The translations under genes were made by a program, and so were the position numbers. Shown here piece by piece: positions 1-9,800 of a DNA stretch of 64,000 nt (position 1 is the first letter of the stretch; every line of letters begins with the position of its first letter). The stretch is from CAYXVF01 sp964468125. GTDB lineage: Bacteria > Myxococcota > XYA12-FULL-58-9 > CAYXVF01. The notes beneath the pieces were generated by a model. The model saw nothing but the letters and a program-made list of their open reading frames with translations. It was not told where the DNA came from and ran no database searches. The DNA lies in contig CAYXVF010000005.1 of assembly GCA_964468125.1 (NCBI GenBank), positions 1 to 64,000 on the forward strand, read 5' to 3'.

Positions 1-198
1 GTTCGTGCGCAGCCTGCCGGGCTGCTATTCGCCGCAAACACGGGTTCGAACCCCGCTCAGGGTCACCACTCTGAGACTTCTTTAAAGGACCGCGGCCCCT
101 CAGTGAGAGGCCGGCCGCGTTGTTCGTGCGCAGCCTGCCGGGCTGCTATTCGCCGCAAACACGGGTTCGAGCCCCGCTCAGGGTCACCACTCTGAGAC
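1..198 (+). repeat. Two tandem copies of a tRNA-3'-end-like sequence
   Basis: A 77-base block at 1-77 recurs at 122-198 (period 121) with one mismatch in the T-loop-like part (GAACCCC versus GAGCCCC). Each copy has a hairpin (GCAGCC/GGCTGC), then a T-arm-like GGTTCGAACC and a CAGGGTCACCA end, which resembles the 3' part of a tRNA or tmRNA, but one extra base sits between T stem and acceptor and no matching 5' half is visible. The spacer holds another hairpin (CGCGGCC/GGCCGCG, about 91-119). More copies or a complete tRNA may lie left of the window. It could be a tRNA fragment duplicated by integration events; that is inference. Confidence 0.55.
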
Positions 199-364
199 GT
201 GGCTCACGCTGTGGAGACCTAGCGGCTAGAGCGGCCGTACCGGACTAACGATGTGCCTTGCCCGGATCGGCCCGTAGGCACGGCTGTGTCGAGACAGTTC
301 GAGCCGGTCACAAACGATGAAAACGTGCGCGCGGGGTACCGTCACGGGTCCGAACGTGAGCGCC
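199..364. other. Short stretch without a supported gene
   Basis: No convincing reading frame, RNA or repeat is seen between the tRNA-like repeats and the IS21-type end. Confidence 0.4.
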
Positions 365-745
365 TGTGAATTTTCAGAATCATGCCCCCATGTGGCGGGC
401 GTGTTTTGCATAAACATGCCCCCACCTTGACCCGCTTTTTTGCAATCATGCCCCCACCCCTGAGGCCGTGGACTCGGCTGTCGTACACCTTTGCTCTGGA
501 GGTGTGTCGATGGCCGATCGGGAGCACGGCATGTGGGAAGCCCTTAGAGTTCTTGAGAAAATTCACGCAGGCGAGAGCCGCCGGTCGATAGCCCAGACCA
601 CGGGCCGGTGTCGCAAGACCATTGGTCGATACATTAAAGCGGCAACGGCGCCGGGCTGGGTGCCTGAAGAGCATCCGCCCGACGAAGCGCTGGCGGCTGA
701 GGTCTTGGCCCGGGCTCGGCCCGGGCCGCCGCCCGGAGAGGCCGT
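365..745 (+). mobile_element. Truncated IS21-family element: left end and 5' part of istA
   Basis: The segment begins with TGTGAATTTTCAG, a plausible TG-start terminus, followed by three spaced copies of CATGCCCCCA, the multiple terminal repeats typical of IS21-like elements, and then by an IstA-like N terminus. Neither the rest of istA, nor istB, nor a right end is present, so only the left few hundred bases survive. The right limit is an estimate, placed where the translated sequence stops looking like a transposase and becomes Gly/Ser/Ala-rich. Confidence 0.72.
381..456 (+). repeat. Three IS21-type terminal repeats (CATGCCCCCA)
   Basis: Exact copies of CATGCCCCCA lie at 381-390, 415-424 and 447-456, spaced 34 and 32 bases. 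Copies two and three are also preceded by similar GCATAAA / GCAAT words. Such repeats are the transposase-binding sites at IS21-family ends. Confidence 0.75.
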
Positions 746-1148
746 TCTTTCGGCCGCGATCACGGGCGTTGGAGCGGTGAAATCGACCGCAACGGGCTCT
801 ACGGGAGCGACCACGGTCAGCTCCGGGCTCGCTGCGTCGGGCGGCGTCAACTCCTTCCAAGTGGACGGCGGCGCTGGAATGGTCGCAGGCGGCGCGGTCG
901 ACGGCGGTCAGGGCTCGGTGGGCATGGTCGGCGGCGGCGGCGTAGATGCGCTCGCGGCTTCGGGCGATAGCTCGACGACCAAGATGCAAGAGACTCGGCG
1001 AATGCAGGAGCTGAACCAGAGCTTCAACCTGCAGTATCTGGGTTTGCAGCAGAACATGCAGTCCGAGAACCGTCAGTTCACGACGCTCTCGAACATCATG
1101 AAGACCAAGCACGACACCGCGAAGAACGCGATTAATAACGTTCTTTAA
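510..1148 (+). CDS. Chimeric protein: IstA-like HTH fused to the tail of an unidentified protein
   Basis: The 212-residue frame starts at ATG 510 behind a good GGAGG site (about 497-501). Residues 1 to about 78 look like the N-terminal helix-turn-helix of an IS21 IstA transposase (SIAQTTGRCRKTIGRY, then a P-rich EHPPDEALAAEVL stretch). From there it turns into a Gly/Ala/Ser/Val-rich linker and a Gln/Asn-rich helical tail (SFNLQYLGLQQNMQSENRQF, ending AKNAINNVL) unlike a transposase. The tail resembles small helical secretion-associated proteins, but I cannot assign it. The simplest reading is that the insertion sequence truncated a resident gene and the two frames were joined. It may be expressed from the IS end or be a relic. 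Confidence 0.5.
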   Translation: MADREHGMWEALRVLEKIHAGESRRSIAQTTGRCRKTIGRYIKAATAPGWVPEEHPPDEALAAEVLARARPGPPPGEAVLSAAITGVGAVKSTATGSTGATTVSSGLAASGGVNSFQVDGGAGMVAGGAVDGGQGSVGMVGGGGVDALAASGDSSTTKMQETRRMQELNQSFNLQYLGLQQNMQSENRQFTTLSNIMKTKHDTAKNAINNVL

Positions 1149-1191
1149 TGAGGGTTGAGGCCGAACGGCCTCACTGTAATGCTCTCGCGAG

Positions 1192-1225
1192 ACGCCGCGT
1201 CCTCACCCGGCGCGGCGTTTTTTTT
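1192..1225 (+). terminator. Rho-independent terminator
   Basis: Stem ACGCCGCG (1192-1199) / CGCGGCGT (1211-1218) with an 11-base loop is followed by a run of eight T. A smaller hairpin, GAGGCC-GAAC-GGCCTC, lies just before it at 1157-1172. It sits after the chimeric frame and before the 3' end of the opposing kinase gene. Confidence 0.85.
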
Positions 1226-1255
1226 CGGTCTGCGGATCGAACTAGCAAGAGTCCA

Positions 1256-4200
1256 TCACCCTTCGAGGACGCGCCGGATCGCGTCGAGGAGCTCAGCCTT
1301 AGAGAACGGTTTCTGGAGCTTGAAGACCGGGTGAGCGCCCCGATCGCTCGTCAGCGAGGCCGATCCCGGGTAACCGGACGATAGGATGATGGGTAATGTC
1401 GGCGCTCGACTGCGGATCGCCTCTATCGTCCGCTCGCCGCCCAGCCCAGGCATGTTGAGGTCGATGATCGCCAGTGTGACATCCTCTCGCCTCGCATCAA
1501 AAAACTCGATCCCCTCCTCGCCGGTCTTCGCGATCCAGACCGAGAACCCGAGGCTCTCCAGCATGCGCCGAAACGCGACGCGCAAGGCCGGCTCGTCGTC
1601 TACGACGAGCACGAGCCGCCCGGCACCATCGATCGCGGTGCGTCGCTCGAGTTTGCCGTCGTCATCCACGCTCCCAAAAGAGGACGCAAAGGTGAGCACG
1701 AATTGCGTGCCGCGACCGACCTCACTCGTCACTTCGATTCGACCGTTCAAGCTCGTGACCAGGCGGTAGACCATCGCTAGGCCCAAGCCCGTTCCCTGGT
1801 CCGGCTCTTTTGTCGTGAAGAACGGCTCGAAGACTCTGTCGACGATCTCAGGAGCGATCCCAGTCCCGGTGTCAGCGACGATCAATCGGACGCGCTCCTG
1901 CTCTACCTCCGTTCGGAGCGTCAAACGGCCCCCGTCAGGCATCGCGTCGCGTGCGTTCGCCGCGAGAGTCAGGATCACCTGCTGCACGAGGTGCTCGTCA
2001 CCGATCGTCACCGCCGGCTCGGGTGCGAGATCGGAGCGCACGGAGACGCTTGGCAACGTTCGCTTGAGCAACGCTTCCGCGCTTCGCACCGCGCGGTTGA
2101 GATCGATCGGGCGCAGATCCGCCGGACGACCGCCGCTGAAAGTCAGCATGCGCTGCGAGAGCTCCGCTCCGCGGCGCGACGCGTTCGCGATGATGTCGAG
2201 GTCCCTCTGCCAATCGCCGTCGCCGGGGTTTTCAGAAGACTGCAAGAACTCCACATAGCTCGAGATCACAGCCAAGACGTTGTTAAACTCGTGAGCGACT
2301 CCGCCCGCGAGGGTTCCCATCGCCTCCATCTTCTGCGCGTGCGAGAGTTCGCGCTCCAGGCGCTCGCGATTCTGCTCAGCGTCATAGGACTGCTGAATAT
2401 CCCGCACGAACAGCGCCACGCCGTTCGCCACCGGCATGCAGCGAAGCTCGTACCAATGCTCGGCTCCATTAAAGCGTCTGGCGCGAACGCTGAGAGGCTC
2501 GGCACCCCCGAGGACTCGACGCCCGAGTGATTCGATGTCGATGTCGAAGGTGCCGTCGAGCAGCGTTTTCACCGCCTCTTGGGGCTCATCGGTATCGAGG
2601 CCGAACGTTTGCCGTGCAACCCCGTTTGCGAACACCACCCGCAGATCGCGATCGAGGGAGAAGAAAGCGTCTGGGAGGGTCTCCATCAACATGCGTAAGG
2701 CGTAGGCGCTCTCGTCGCGCGCCGCTTCCGCTGCGAGCAACGCTGTGATGTCGCGCCCGATACCAAATACACTCAACACTCGACCGGACTCGTCGAACTC
2801 CGGAACGAGTCTCGTTTCGACGACATGCGCCTCCCCATCCTTGGCCGGTATCGAGAAACGAAGCTGTCCTTCCTCGCCACGCTCGAACACGTCCCGCACG
2901 GCGGACTCCCAGAGTTCGCAGAGGGACTCCGGCAGACCGAGCTCGCGAAGCTCTGTGCCGACGCACTCCGAGGGCGGAATGTCTGAGTAGCGAGCCATCG
3001 CCCGATTGACGTATAGGTTTCGGAGATCGGCGCTAAACCTCGCGATGATGTCCGGAGCTCGCTCGACCAGGGCCTCGAACTCGCGCATGCGCGCCTGCTC
3101 AGCCGTGCGGTCATAGAACATCACGATGGCTTCGGGCTCTGAGGTGTCGCCAACAAAGGGCACCACGGAGACGACATACGACTTTCCGTCCAGACTCATG
3201 TCACGGCTTCTCGGCTCGCCGCTGTCCAACAACTGGCGAACTAGATCGGACGCTGCGGTCGACAAGCCGTCCGCTCCGCTGAGGAAGGCGGCGTCGTCGA
3301 GGTCGAGGAGCGCGGCGGCCCGCGGGGTTCGACGGCGAATTCGAAGATTTCGGTCGACCACGAGCAGTGCCAGCTCCATTTGAGCGAGAACGTTCTCGAG
3401 GTCGCGATTAACCGCCGAGAGCTCGCGCGAGCGCGTCGTCAGTTCTTCATTGACGGTACGGAGCTCCTCGTTTGTCGCCTGCAGCTCCTCGTTGCTCGTT
3501 TCGAGCTCCTCGTTTGACGACTGCAGCTCCTCGTTCGCCGACTGCAGCTCCTCGTTGAGTGACTCGAGATCTTCGTTAGCGCTCGCCAGCTCATCGGTCG
3601 TCGCTCGCAGCTGTTGGCGGGTGATCTCTAGCTCGTGTTCGAGGTCTTGAACGCGCGCACTCTCGAGGGTGTCATCGGTCTGCTGGACAGATACTCGCAC
3701 CCCTGTCCTTCGGAACAGAAGTACGACGTGATCTTCGGACGTGAGACGCTTGCACCAAAGGTGGAAGTACTGAGTCTCATCTCCCCGACGATGCATGGCG
3801 TGGGGCGTATCGACGGCGGCCTCTGTCTCGAATGCACGTCCGACCGTCTGGTGCACCGGAGCACGCAATCCTGGGCCAACGAGGTCGAGCAGCCCCAACG
3901 CCGCCTCACCCTGGGGCAGCTGAAGAATCCCATTCAGGTCCCCGAATACGTGCACCACATCCAAGTCGCGGTTCACCACGACTCCGGGTGGCGCGAAGTC
4001 TTTTGCGATCGCGAGCGCGGCGAGATCACCGACCTCTCGTTCGCGGCGACGCATCCGTTCTGGCCGTCGCAGGGGGCGGGGAACGCGCGGCAAGCTCGGC
4101 GATCGATCGACTCGTCGGAAGATCCGATGCGCGGCATCGTCCGCCACGAACAGCTCCGGCGCAGCGCTCACCGACTCTGACCTTCCGAGCATCAGGACGC

Positions 4201-5515
4201 CGCGAGGTGCGAGAGCGTAGTGAAAGCGCGCAAACAAGTGCCTCTGTCGCGTAGCGTTGAGGTAAATCAAAAGGTTACGGCAGGAGATCAACTGAACACG
4301 CGAGAACGGGGGGTCTCGCAAAACGTCCTGCCGCGCGAAGACGATGCAGTCGCGCAAGCGCTGCCGCACGGTCGCCACCTGTCCGTCGACCTCGAAGTAG
4401 CTATCGAGGAGCGACTGCGGCAGATCGGCGAGGCTTTGCAGCGCATAGCGTCCCTTCCGTGCAATTTCGATCGATTGCTCGTCGACATCCGTCGCAAAAA
4501 CATTGAGTTGCGGCTCCACATCGAGTCTCTTCGCCTCTTCCATCAGGGCGATCGCCACCGAATACGCCTCCTGACCCGTGCTGCACGCGGGCACCCATGC
4601 GCGCAGGGCGCCCTGTAACTCCGCAACGGTCGGCGCAATCGCACGGCGCATCGATGCAAAGCTCTCCGGATCGCGCAAGAACTCGGTCACAGAGATCAAT
4701 AGATCGCGATGCAGCGCTCGCACTTCTTCGTCGCTCGTGCGCACACGCTCGGCGTACTCCGAGAGGTTCTCGCAGGTGCTCAAGCTCAGTCTACGCAGGA
4801 CCCGGCGCTCGATCGTGGAGCGCTTATAGCCCTCGAAATCGACGCCATCGACAGCACTCACCTGGGCGACGATGGCCGAGATCAGCTTCGGGTCATATTG
4901 GCGGTTCAAGGTCTCGAGATGACGACGGGCGAGGCGCGAGACGACTTTTCCGAGCTCAGACGCAGCTGAGATTTGATCAACAACGCCCACCGACGCGATC
5001 GCGGCGGCCGGCATCTCACCAAAACTACTTCCTCGCGGGTCTTCGACGATGACCGTGCCGCCCCGGTCGCGAATCGCTGCGAGCCCGCGTGCCCCATCGC
5101 GCCCAGTCCCAGAGACGATGACCCCGATGGCCCGATCTTCGAAGGTGTTCGCCGCCGCGCGGAAAAACCGGTCGATGCTGGGCTTGGCTCCCTCGTTGGA
5201 GTCGAGGGTGGCAAACACTCCGTTCTCGATGTTGAGGTCTCGACCAGGCTCCGCGAGATAGACCACCTTGGAGTCGAGTGGGCTCCCGATTTCGGCCCAC
5301 TGGACTGGCAGGGAGGTCTCTACCTGCAGAAGCTCATCCAACTTGGAGGTTTGTTCGTCCGAATAGTGGCGAATGATCACGACAGTCGCCGGGATGTCAG
5401 GATCGAAGTCACGAAGAAGCGACTTCAGGCTGTTGAGTGAACCCGCCGAGCCGCCGACCACCACGCAAAGCTCCGGAGCGTTACCCATATATCCGACGTA
5501 GTACACCTGGGGCAC
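1256..5515 (-). CDS. CheB-CheR-PAS-histidine kinase-REC hybrid signalling protein
   Basis: Up to 1419 residues. In order: CheB methylesterase (about 15-190) with Ser in GGSAGS, His in IRHYSD and Asp in GTGRDGA; CheR methyltransferase (about 205-470) with TEFLRD, PACSTGQEAYS and ISCRNLLIYL; a heptad coiled coil of repeated NEEL units (about 645-735); PAS domains; HisKA with GGVAHEFNNVLAVI; HATPase with DTGTGIAP and GTGLGLAM; and a C-terminal receiver with phosphoacceptor Asp in AIIDLNMPG. This is the known orphan CheB/CheR-fused hybrid kinase type, usually cytoplasmic; its input and partners are unknown. The upstream start is GTG 5515; ATG 5488 would place translation nearer the CheB core and is equally plausible. 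It stands alone, with no chemotaxis genes nearby. Confidence 0.9.
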   Translation of the reverse strand: MPQVYYVGYMGNAPELCVVVGGSAGSLNSLKSLLRDFDPDIPATVVIIRHYSDEQTSKLDELLQVETSLPVQWAEIGSPLDSKVVYLAEPGRDLNIENGVFATLDSNEGAKPSIDRFFRAAANTFEDRAIGVIVSGTGRDGARGLAAIRDRGGTVIVEDPRGSSFGEMPAAAIASVGVVDQISAASELGKVVSRLARRHLETLNRQYDPKLISAIVAQVSAVDGVDFEGYKRSTIERRVLRRLSLSTCENLSEYAERVRTSDEEVRALHRDLLISVTEFLRDPESFASMRRAIAPTVAELQGALRAWVPACSTGQEAYSVAIALMEEAKRLDVEPQLNVFATDVDEQSIEIARKGRYALQSLADLPQSLLDSYFEVDGQVATVRQRLRDCIVFARQDVLRDPPFSRVQLISCRNLLIYLNATRQRHLFARFHYALAPRGVLMLGRSESVSAAPELFVADDAAHRIFRRVDRSPSLPRVPRPLRRPERMRRREREVGDLAALAIAKDFAPPGVVVNRDLDVVHVFGDLNGILQLPQGEAALGLLDLVGPGLRAPVHQTVGRAFETEAAVDTPHAMHRRGDETQYFHLWCKRLTSEDHVVLLFRRTGVRVSVQQTDDTLESARVQDLEHELEITRQQLRATTDELASANEDLESLNEELQSANEELQSSNEELETSNEELQATNEELRTVNEELTTRSRELSAVNRDLENVLAQMELALLVVDRNLRIRRRTPRAAALLDLDDAAFLSGADGLSTAASDLVRQLLDSGEPRSRDMSLDGKSYVVSVVPFVGDTSEPEAIVMFYDRTAEQARMREFEALVERAPDIIARFSADLRNLYVNRAMARYSDIPPSECVGTELRELGLPESLCELWESAVRDVFERGEEGQLRFSIPAKDGEAHVVETRLVPEFDESGRVLSVFGIGRDITALLAAEAARDESAYALRMLMETLPDAFFSLDRDLRVVFANGVARQTFGLDTDEPQEAVKTLLDGTFDIDIESLGRRVLGGAEPLSVRARRFNGAEHWYELRCMPVANGVALFVRDIQQSYDAEQNRERLERELSHAQKMEAMGTLAGGVAHEFNNVLAVISSYVEFLQSSENPGDGDWQRDLDIIANASRRGAELSQRMLTFSGGRPADLRPIDLNRAVRSAEALLKRTLPSVSVRSDLAPEPAVTIGDEHLVQQVILTLAANARDAMPDGGRLTLRTEVEQERVRLIVADTGTGIAPEIVDRVFEPFFTTKEPDQGTGLGLAMVYRLVTSLNGRIEVTSEVGRGTQFVLTFASSFGSVDDDGKLERRTAIDGAGRLVLVVDDEPALRVAFRRMLESLGFSVWIAKTGEEGIEFFDARREDVTLAIIDLNMPGLGGERTIEAIRSRAPTLPIILSSGYPGSASLTSDRGAHPVFKLQKPFSKAELLDAIRRVLEG

Positions 5516-6066
5516 CCATCACAACACGTTCGAGAGCTGTTCGCCCTGCAGTGTTTTCATGTCTCCGCCCCCCCCGTGTGTACGTCGCAGTATCACTCGC
5601 AACTGAACGCAGAATGCTCAAAGCGAGGCGAGCGTTGAGACGCATTGCGCCTTTCGGTGAGCATCGACCGCGACGGACCCGTCCGAGCAGACACCCATCG
5701 GCGGACGCCTGATCGGACGTCATCCAGAGGCTCTTTGGGCTTCGAGGAAGGCGTCGCGGCATCGCTCTTCATGGTAGCCTAAAATGCCTCGAGTTCCGCT
5801 CGTCCTTCGACACTCGTTTCCGGCAAAGACTTGCAACGGACGGTCAGAGTCGACTGGTGCGTCCATGTGTTCCTGTCGTTCATTGCGTTCATTGCTCTGC
5901 TGCCCGAGCGACCCCCTTCGGCGACTGATTGGCGTTGTCTCGCTCGCCGTGCGACTGTAAAAAACAACCCTTTGTCGCCTAACTATACTTGGAATCCTCT
6001 CGAGATCGGGAAGACTAAAGTCGCTAATCCGATGGCACCGCGGGGGGGGATAAGGCGCACTCTGCC
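5516..6066. other. Upstream region without a supported gene
   Basis: About 550 bases containing presumably the promoter of the hybrid kinase. Several frames are open but none shows a recognisable domain or a good ribosome binding site. A local AT-rich part near 5950-6000 contrasts with the surroundings. Confidence 0.4.
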
Positions 6067-6500
6067 GTGGGAGACGACGGATTCAGCGACGACTGCGGCA
6101 CGTGCAATGCGAACTGCACCGGGCCGGGCTCTGGCGCCACCCGCGGTGACGGAGAGATCTGTTCAGAGACCGAAGCCTGCGATGACGGGTTCACAGACGC
6201 CTACGGAACCTGCAATGCGGATTGCACCGGTGCCGGCGACGGCGCGGTGTGCGGAGATGGCGCAACGTACCCCTAGCTGGGAGTTTGTGACGATGGCGTC
6301 AGCAACGGTTTCGATGGAGGGGCGGCGTGCAATCGCTGGTGCACTGGTCCGACCGCGTTCTGCGGCGATGGCGTGGTGTCCGAAACGGGTAAAGGTCTTG
6401 CTGGGAGTTCAACGAAGGCACAGGCACGACTGCGTTCGACTATGCGGGCACAAACCATGGGACGCTGGCAGGCCCGCCTGCGCGGGTATCGGCTCCGTGA
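6067..6500 (+). pseudogene. Decayed DUF4215-repeat / LamG-like protein fragment
   Basis: Translation gives DUF4215-like units (ACDDGFTDAYGTCNADCTG, VCGDG), a TAG stop at 6274-6276, then more of the same in frame (VCDDGVSNG, FCGDGVVSETG). After a frameshift near 6400 comes WEFNEGTGTTAFDYAG, typical of the start of a LamG/concanavalin-like domain, which stops at 6498-6500. No start codon with a ribosome site and no intact length are seen. It is a relic of a surface protein related to the intact DUF4215 lipoprotein downstream. Confidence 0.65.
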
Positions 6501-6808
6501 AAAAAACGAGATCCGTCACGGCTCCAAGACCGATACCAGGGTACCGAAGCGATCGGTGAGGACACGCGCTGGCCGTCGACGAAGTAGAGCCGCGGCACGC
6601 CGTCGCGCCCGCCGCTCGCGATGTCGATCGACGTCTGCAGGATCAGATCGGGGATGCCGTCCGTGTTGAGGTCGGCGACCGTTCCTTCAGTTGCAAAGGG
6701 AAGCCCCCCCACCGGTATGCCTTCGTATCCGTTCGGTAAGCAAACGGGCGTTCGGGGCTGCGCCAGTTGACAATAGCGAACATTATTAGCGACCGTGCGG
6801 CCGATCAC
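6440..6808 (-). pseudogene. FG-GAP/VCBS repeat fragment
   Basis: On the minus strand the 122-residue frame contains TVADLNTDGIPDLIL followed by RLYFVDG, the calcium-binding-loop pattern of FG-GAP/VCBS beta-propeller repeats found in secreted or surface proteins. Only about one repeat is present, the rest of the frame is not recognisable, and it overlaps the LamG relic on the other strand, so I read it as debris of a second surface-protein gene. Confidence 0.5.
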
Positions 6809-6872
6809 ATCCGATACTGGCGCTAAAGCTAGAAAATAATTCGGCTATTTAGACGCGTTCGGAGAAAATCAC

Positions 6873-9800
6873 ATGACGCATCTCTCTCTCTCCCGTGGGC
6901 TCTCGTACTGCCTCATCGTCCTGATCGCTGCCTGTGGTGATCAGAGCGCCCCCGCGGTCGACGGTCCACGTGGAGAGCTGCTCTGCCAGCCTTTTGAGAC
7001 CGTGGTCTGCGACTGCGACCTCGCGAGTGGCACCCAGTATTGCCTCGGGGATGGCAGCGGCTACAGCGCATGCTCGTGTCCCGTGAAGGTCGCGGTCACC
7101 CGGCCCGATGAATCCGTCGCGCTGTTTGAGCTCAGCACAGTAGGAGCCCAGGTGGACGGCCGCACGCTCTCGGTGCCAGCCGGAAGCCCCTTGGAGTCCT
7201 CGGAGGTCGGAGACATTCTGGTCAGCTTCGAGGGAGCCGGGTTTCTTGGTCGGGTGAGCTCTCTCCAGACGCAAAGCGATGGCGTCGCCATCACCACCGA
7301 AGAGATCGCACTGGCCGATGCTTTTGAGGAGCTCGAGGTCGATGTGATGCACGACGCCCCCCTCCAGGTGTGGCTGCCCCCGGAAGTTCGCGACAGTTTC
7401 GGTGAAACACCCAACGCGCTGAGCGGCGGCCTCGACTTCAGTGGGGCCGGTTCGATTACGCCGGGGTTCCGCATTCGCGAAGGCTCAACCCTCGACCTCG
7501 AAGGCCCGAAGATCGAAGCCGGCTTTAGCATCGGCAGGACCGGAAGCGTCAACGTCGGCTTATTCGACCTCCCAAAGTACGGCTTGCGCTCCTTCAAGTT
7601 CATCGTCAACACAGGGGTCGATCTTCGCCTCAACTCGACGGTCAGTGTCAAGGCGCAGGCCAGCGGAACCGCATCGATCGAGCTGATCGAGGCGGCGCTC
7701 ACCGCGGCTGGCAAAGGATACTTGGCGCCCGCACGCTACCCGATCGGTGGTGGACTCGAAGCAGTATTCTATTTCTATCTCGAATGTGGGGTCGAGGTGA
7801 CAGGGAGCGCCGACCTCGACACCTTTGTAGAAATCGAGTCCGACGTCCAAGCAGGACTACGATTCAACTTCGATCGTAGCCCGAAATGGCGAGGCGTGGG
7901 CGACGTCGACATCGACGCGGACGCTGGGCTGGACGACTTTGACTGGCAGGCGAATGGGCAAGTGCTCTGCCAGATCAAACCCGAAATCGAGCTCATGATG
8001 CTGCGCAGCAGCGGCCCGTTCGTAAACGCTGGTCCCTACTTTTTGACCCAGGGACAAGCCGGGCCTCGCTACCGCATCGAGATCGGCGGTGGCTTTCGGG
8101 GAGACGTCGGCGGTCGCATCAACGTTCTGGATTTCGGCACCGTTTGGGAAGAGACCTGGGAGCTTTTCGACTTCTACCAGGAGTTTTGGAGCCAAGACTT
8201 CGCGGTGTGCGGCGACGGTTATCTGCAGCCGGGAGAGGAGTGTGACGCCGGGTTTATCATCGACACCGAGCAGTGCAGCGCGAGCTGCGAGTGCGAAATC
8301 GGCTATCTGCCGCGGGCCGACGACATCGGCTTCGACGACAACCTCGACAACCGCCCTGGGGATTGGGCCAGCTTCAACTTCGAGGGACGGATCAACGGGT
8401 GCCGACCGTCGTGCAGCGACGGCATCGTTCAGTCCGAAGAAGGAGAGGTCTGCGACGAAGGGCTCTCGCTCGCTCGAGGTCGCGGGTACAACAGTTGCGA
8501 TCGAACCTGCACGCGGCGGTTTTGTGTGTGCGGTGATGGCATCGTCGACAATGCGGGCGGCAACGCGTTTGAGGCGCAAACCGTGAGCTTTCGGGAGGGT
8601 CGCGTCACGAGCACCACAGTGGTGCTCGACGACTCCTGCGCCGAGGTCTGTGACGACGGCAACACCGAATCGGGAGATGGCTGCCGTGCCGATTGCCTCG
8701 GGGTCGAAACCTGCGGCGACTACCTCTACGACCCGGGCGAAGAATGCGACCTCGGCGCGGGCAACGGTGGCGAAACATGGTGTCTCGACGGTTGCCTGCT
8801 CGACTTGGGCTGCGGCGATGGTCGCGTCGCCCCGGACGAAGAATGTGACTCTGGTGGTGTAAACTCCTCCACCTGCAACTTCAACTGCACCTTGGCGGAA
8901 TGCGGTGATGGCTATGTCAACCCCGCCGCTGGTGAGGAGTGCGACGACCCCGCGAGTCCACGAAATTGCAAGCCGGACTGCACGATTCCCGCTTGCGGTG
9001 ATGGGTACGTGAGTCCGGGCGAAGAGTGCGACACCGGCGGAGCATCCGCGACCTGTGACTCCGACTGCACGTTGGCGTTCTGCGGCGACAACACGATAAA
9101 TCCGGCGGCGGGTGAAGAATGCGAACCGTTCACACCGGGTGGCCCAGTCAACACCGCGCAGTGCAACTTCGACTGCACCGTGCCCGTTTGTGGTGATGGC
9201 GTAGTGAATGCGGCAGCGAACGAAGTGTGCGACGACGCCGACACCGACGATTGCACCCCGGCCTGCAACTCGGTCTGCACAGGACCGGGCAATCAATGCG
9301 GTGACGGATTTCTGCGCTGTGACGAGGTCTGCGACGACAACAACACAACGGCGGGCGACGGTTGTCGCGCCGATTGTATGGGCCTCGAAGTGTGCGGCGA
9401 CGGGCTGATCGACGTGGGCGAAGTGTGTGACGATGGCAACACGGTCTCAGGCGACGGATGTCGTGCGGATTGCCTAGGTACGGAGGTTTGCGGCGACAAC
9501 CTGGTGGATATTGGCGAGGTCTGCGACGACGGCAACAACGACAACTGCGACGGTGACTGTCTTGCCGACTGCAGTGCCGAACGCGCCGACACCTGTGGCG
9601 ACGGCGCGGTCACGGAGCCGTGTCCGGGCTGTGATGTGTGCGAAGTCTGTGAAGACACGGTGGTCGACAACACGGACGTCGATCTGGGGTGCTCCCCGGA
9701 GGCGCCAAACTGCAATGAGTGTGGTGGCTGTACGGAAGATGTCTGCGGCGATGGAATCATCGGCCCCAGTGAGTTTTGCGACGGAAACCCCTACATCGGC

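Noticed and set aside
3440..3620. Near-periodic repeats on the DNA within the hybrid kinase gene
   Set aside because: They encode the heptad NEEL coiled coil of the protein, not a DNA repeat element or CRISPR.
5831..6066. Open plus-strand frame starting near 5831
   Set aside because: No recognisable domain and no ribosome binding site; it runs into the DUF4215 relic in another frame.
7857..9296. 479-codon minus-strand open frame inside the DUF4215 lipoprotein gene
   Set aside because: Antisense shadow of a high-GC gene; no family match, while the plus strand has a full set of repeats and a lipobox.
8640..9560. Recurring TGTGGCGATGG-like words, at first sight a repeat array
   Set aside because: They are the coding sequence of the cysteine-rich protein repeats; spacing is variable and lies in frame.
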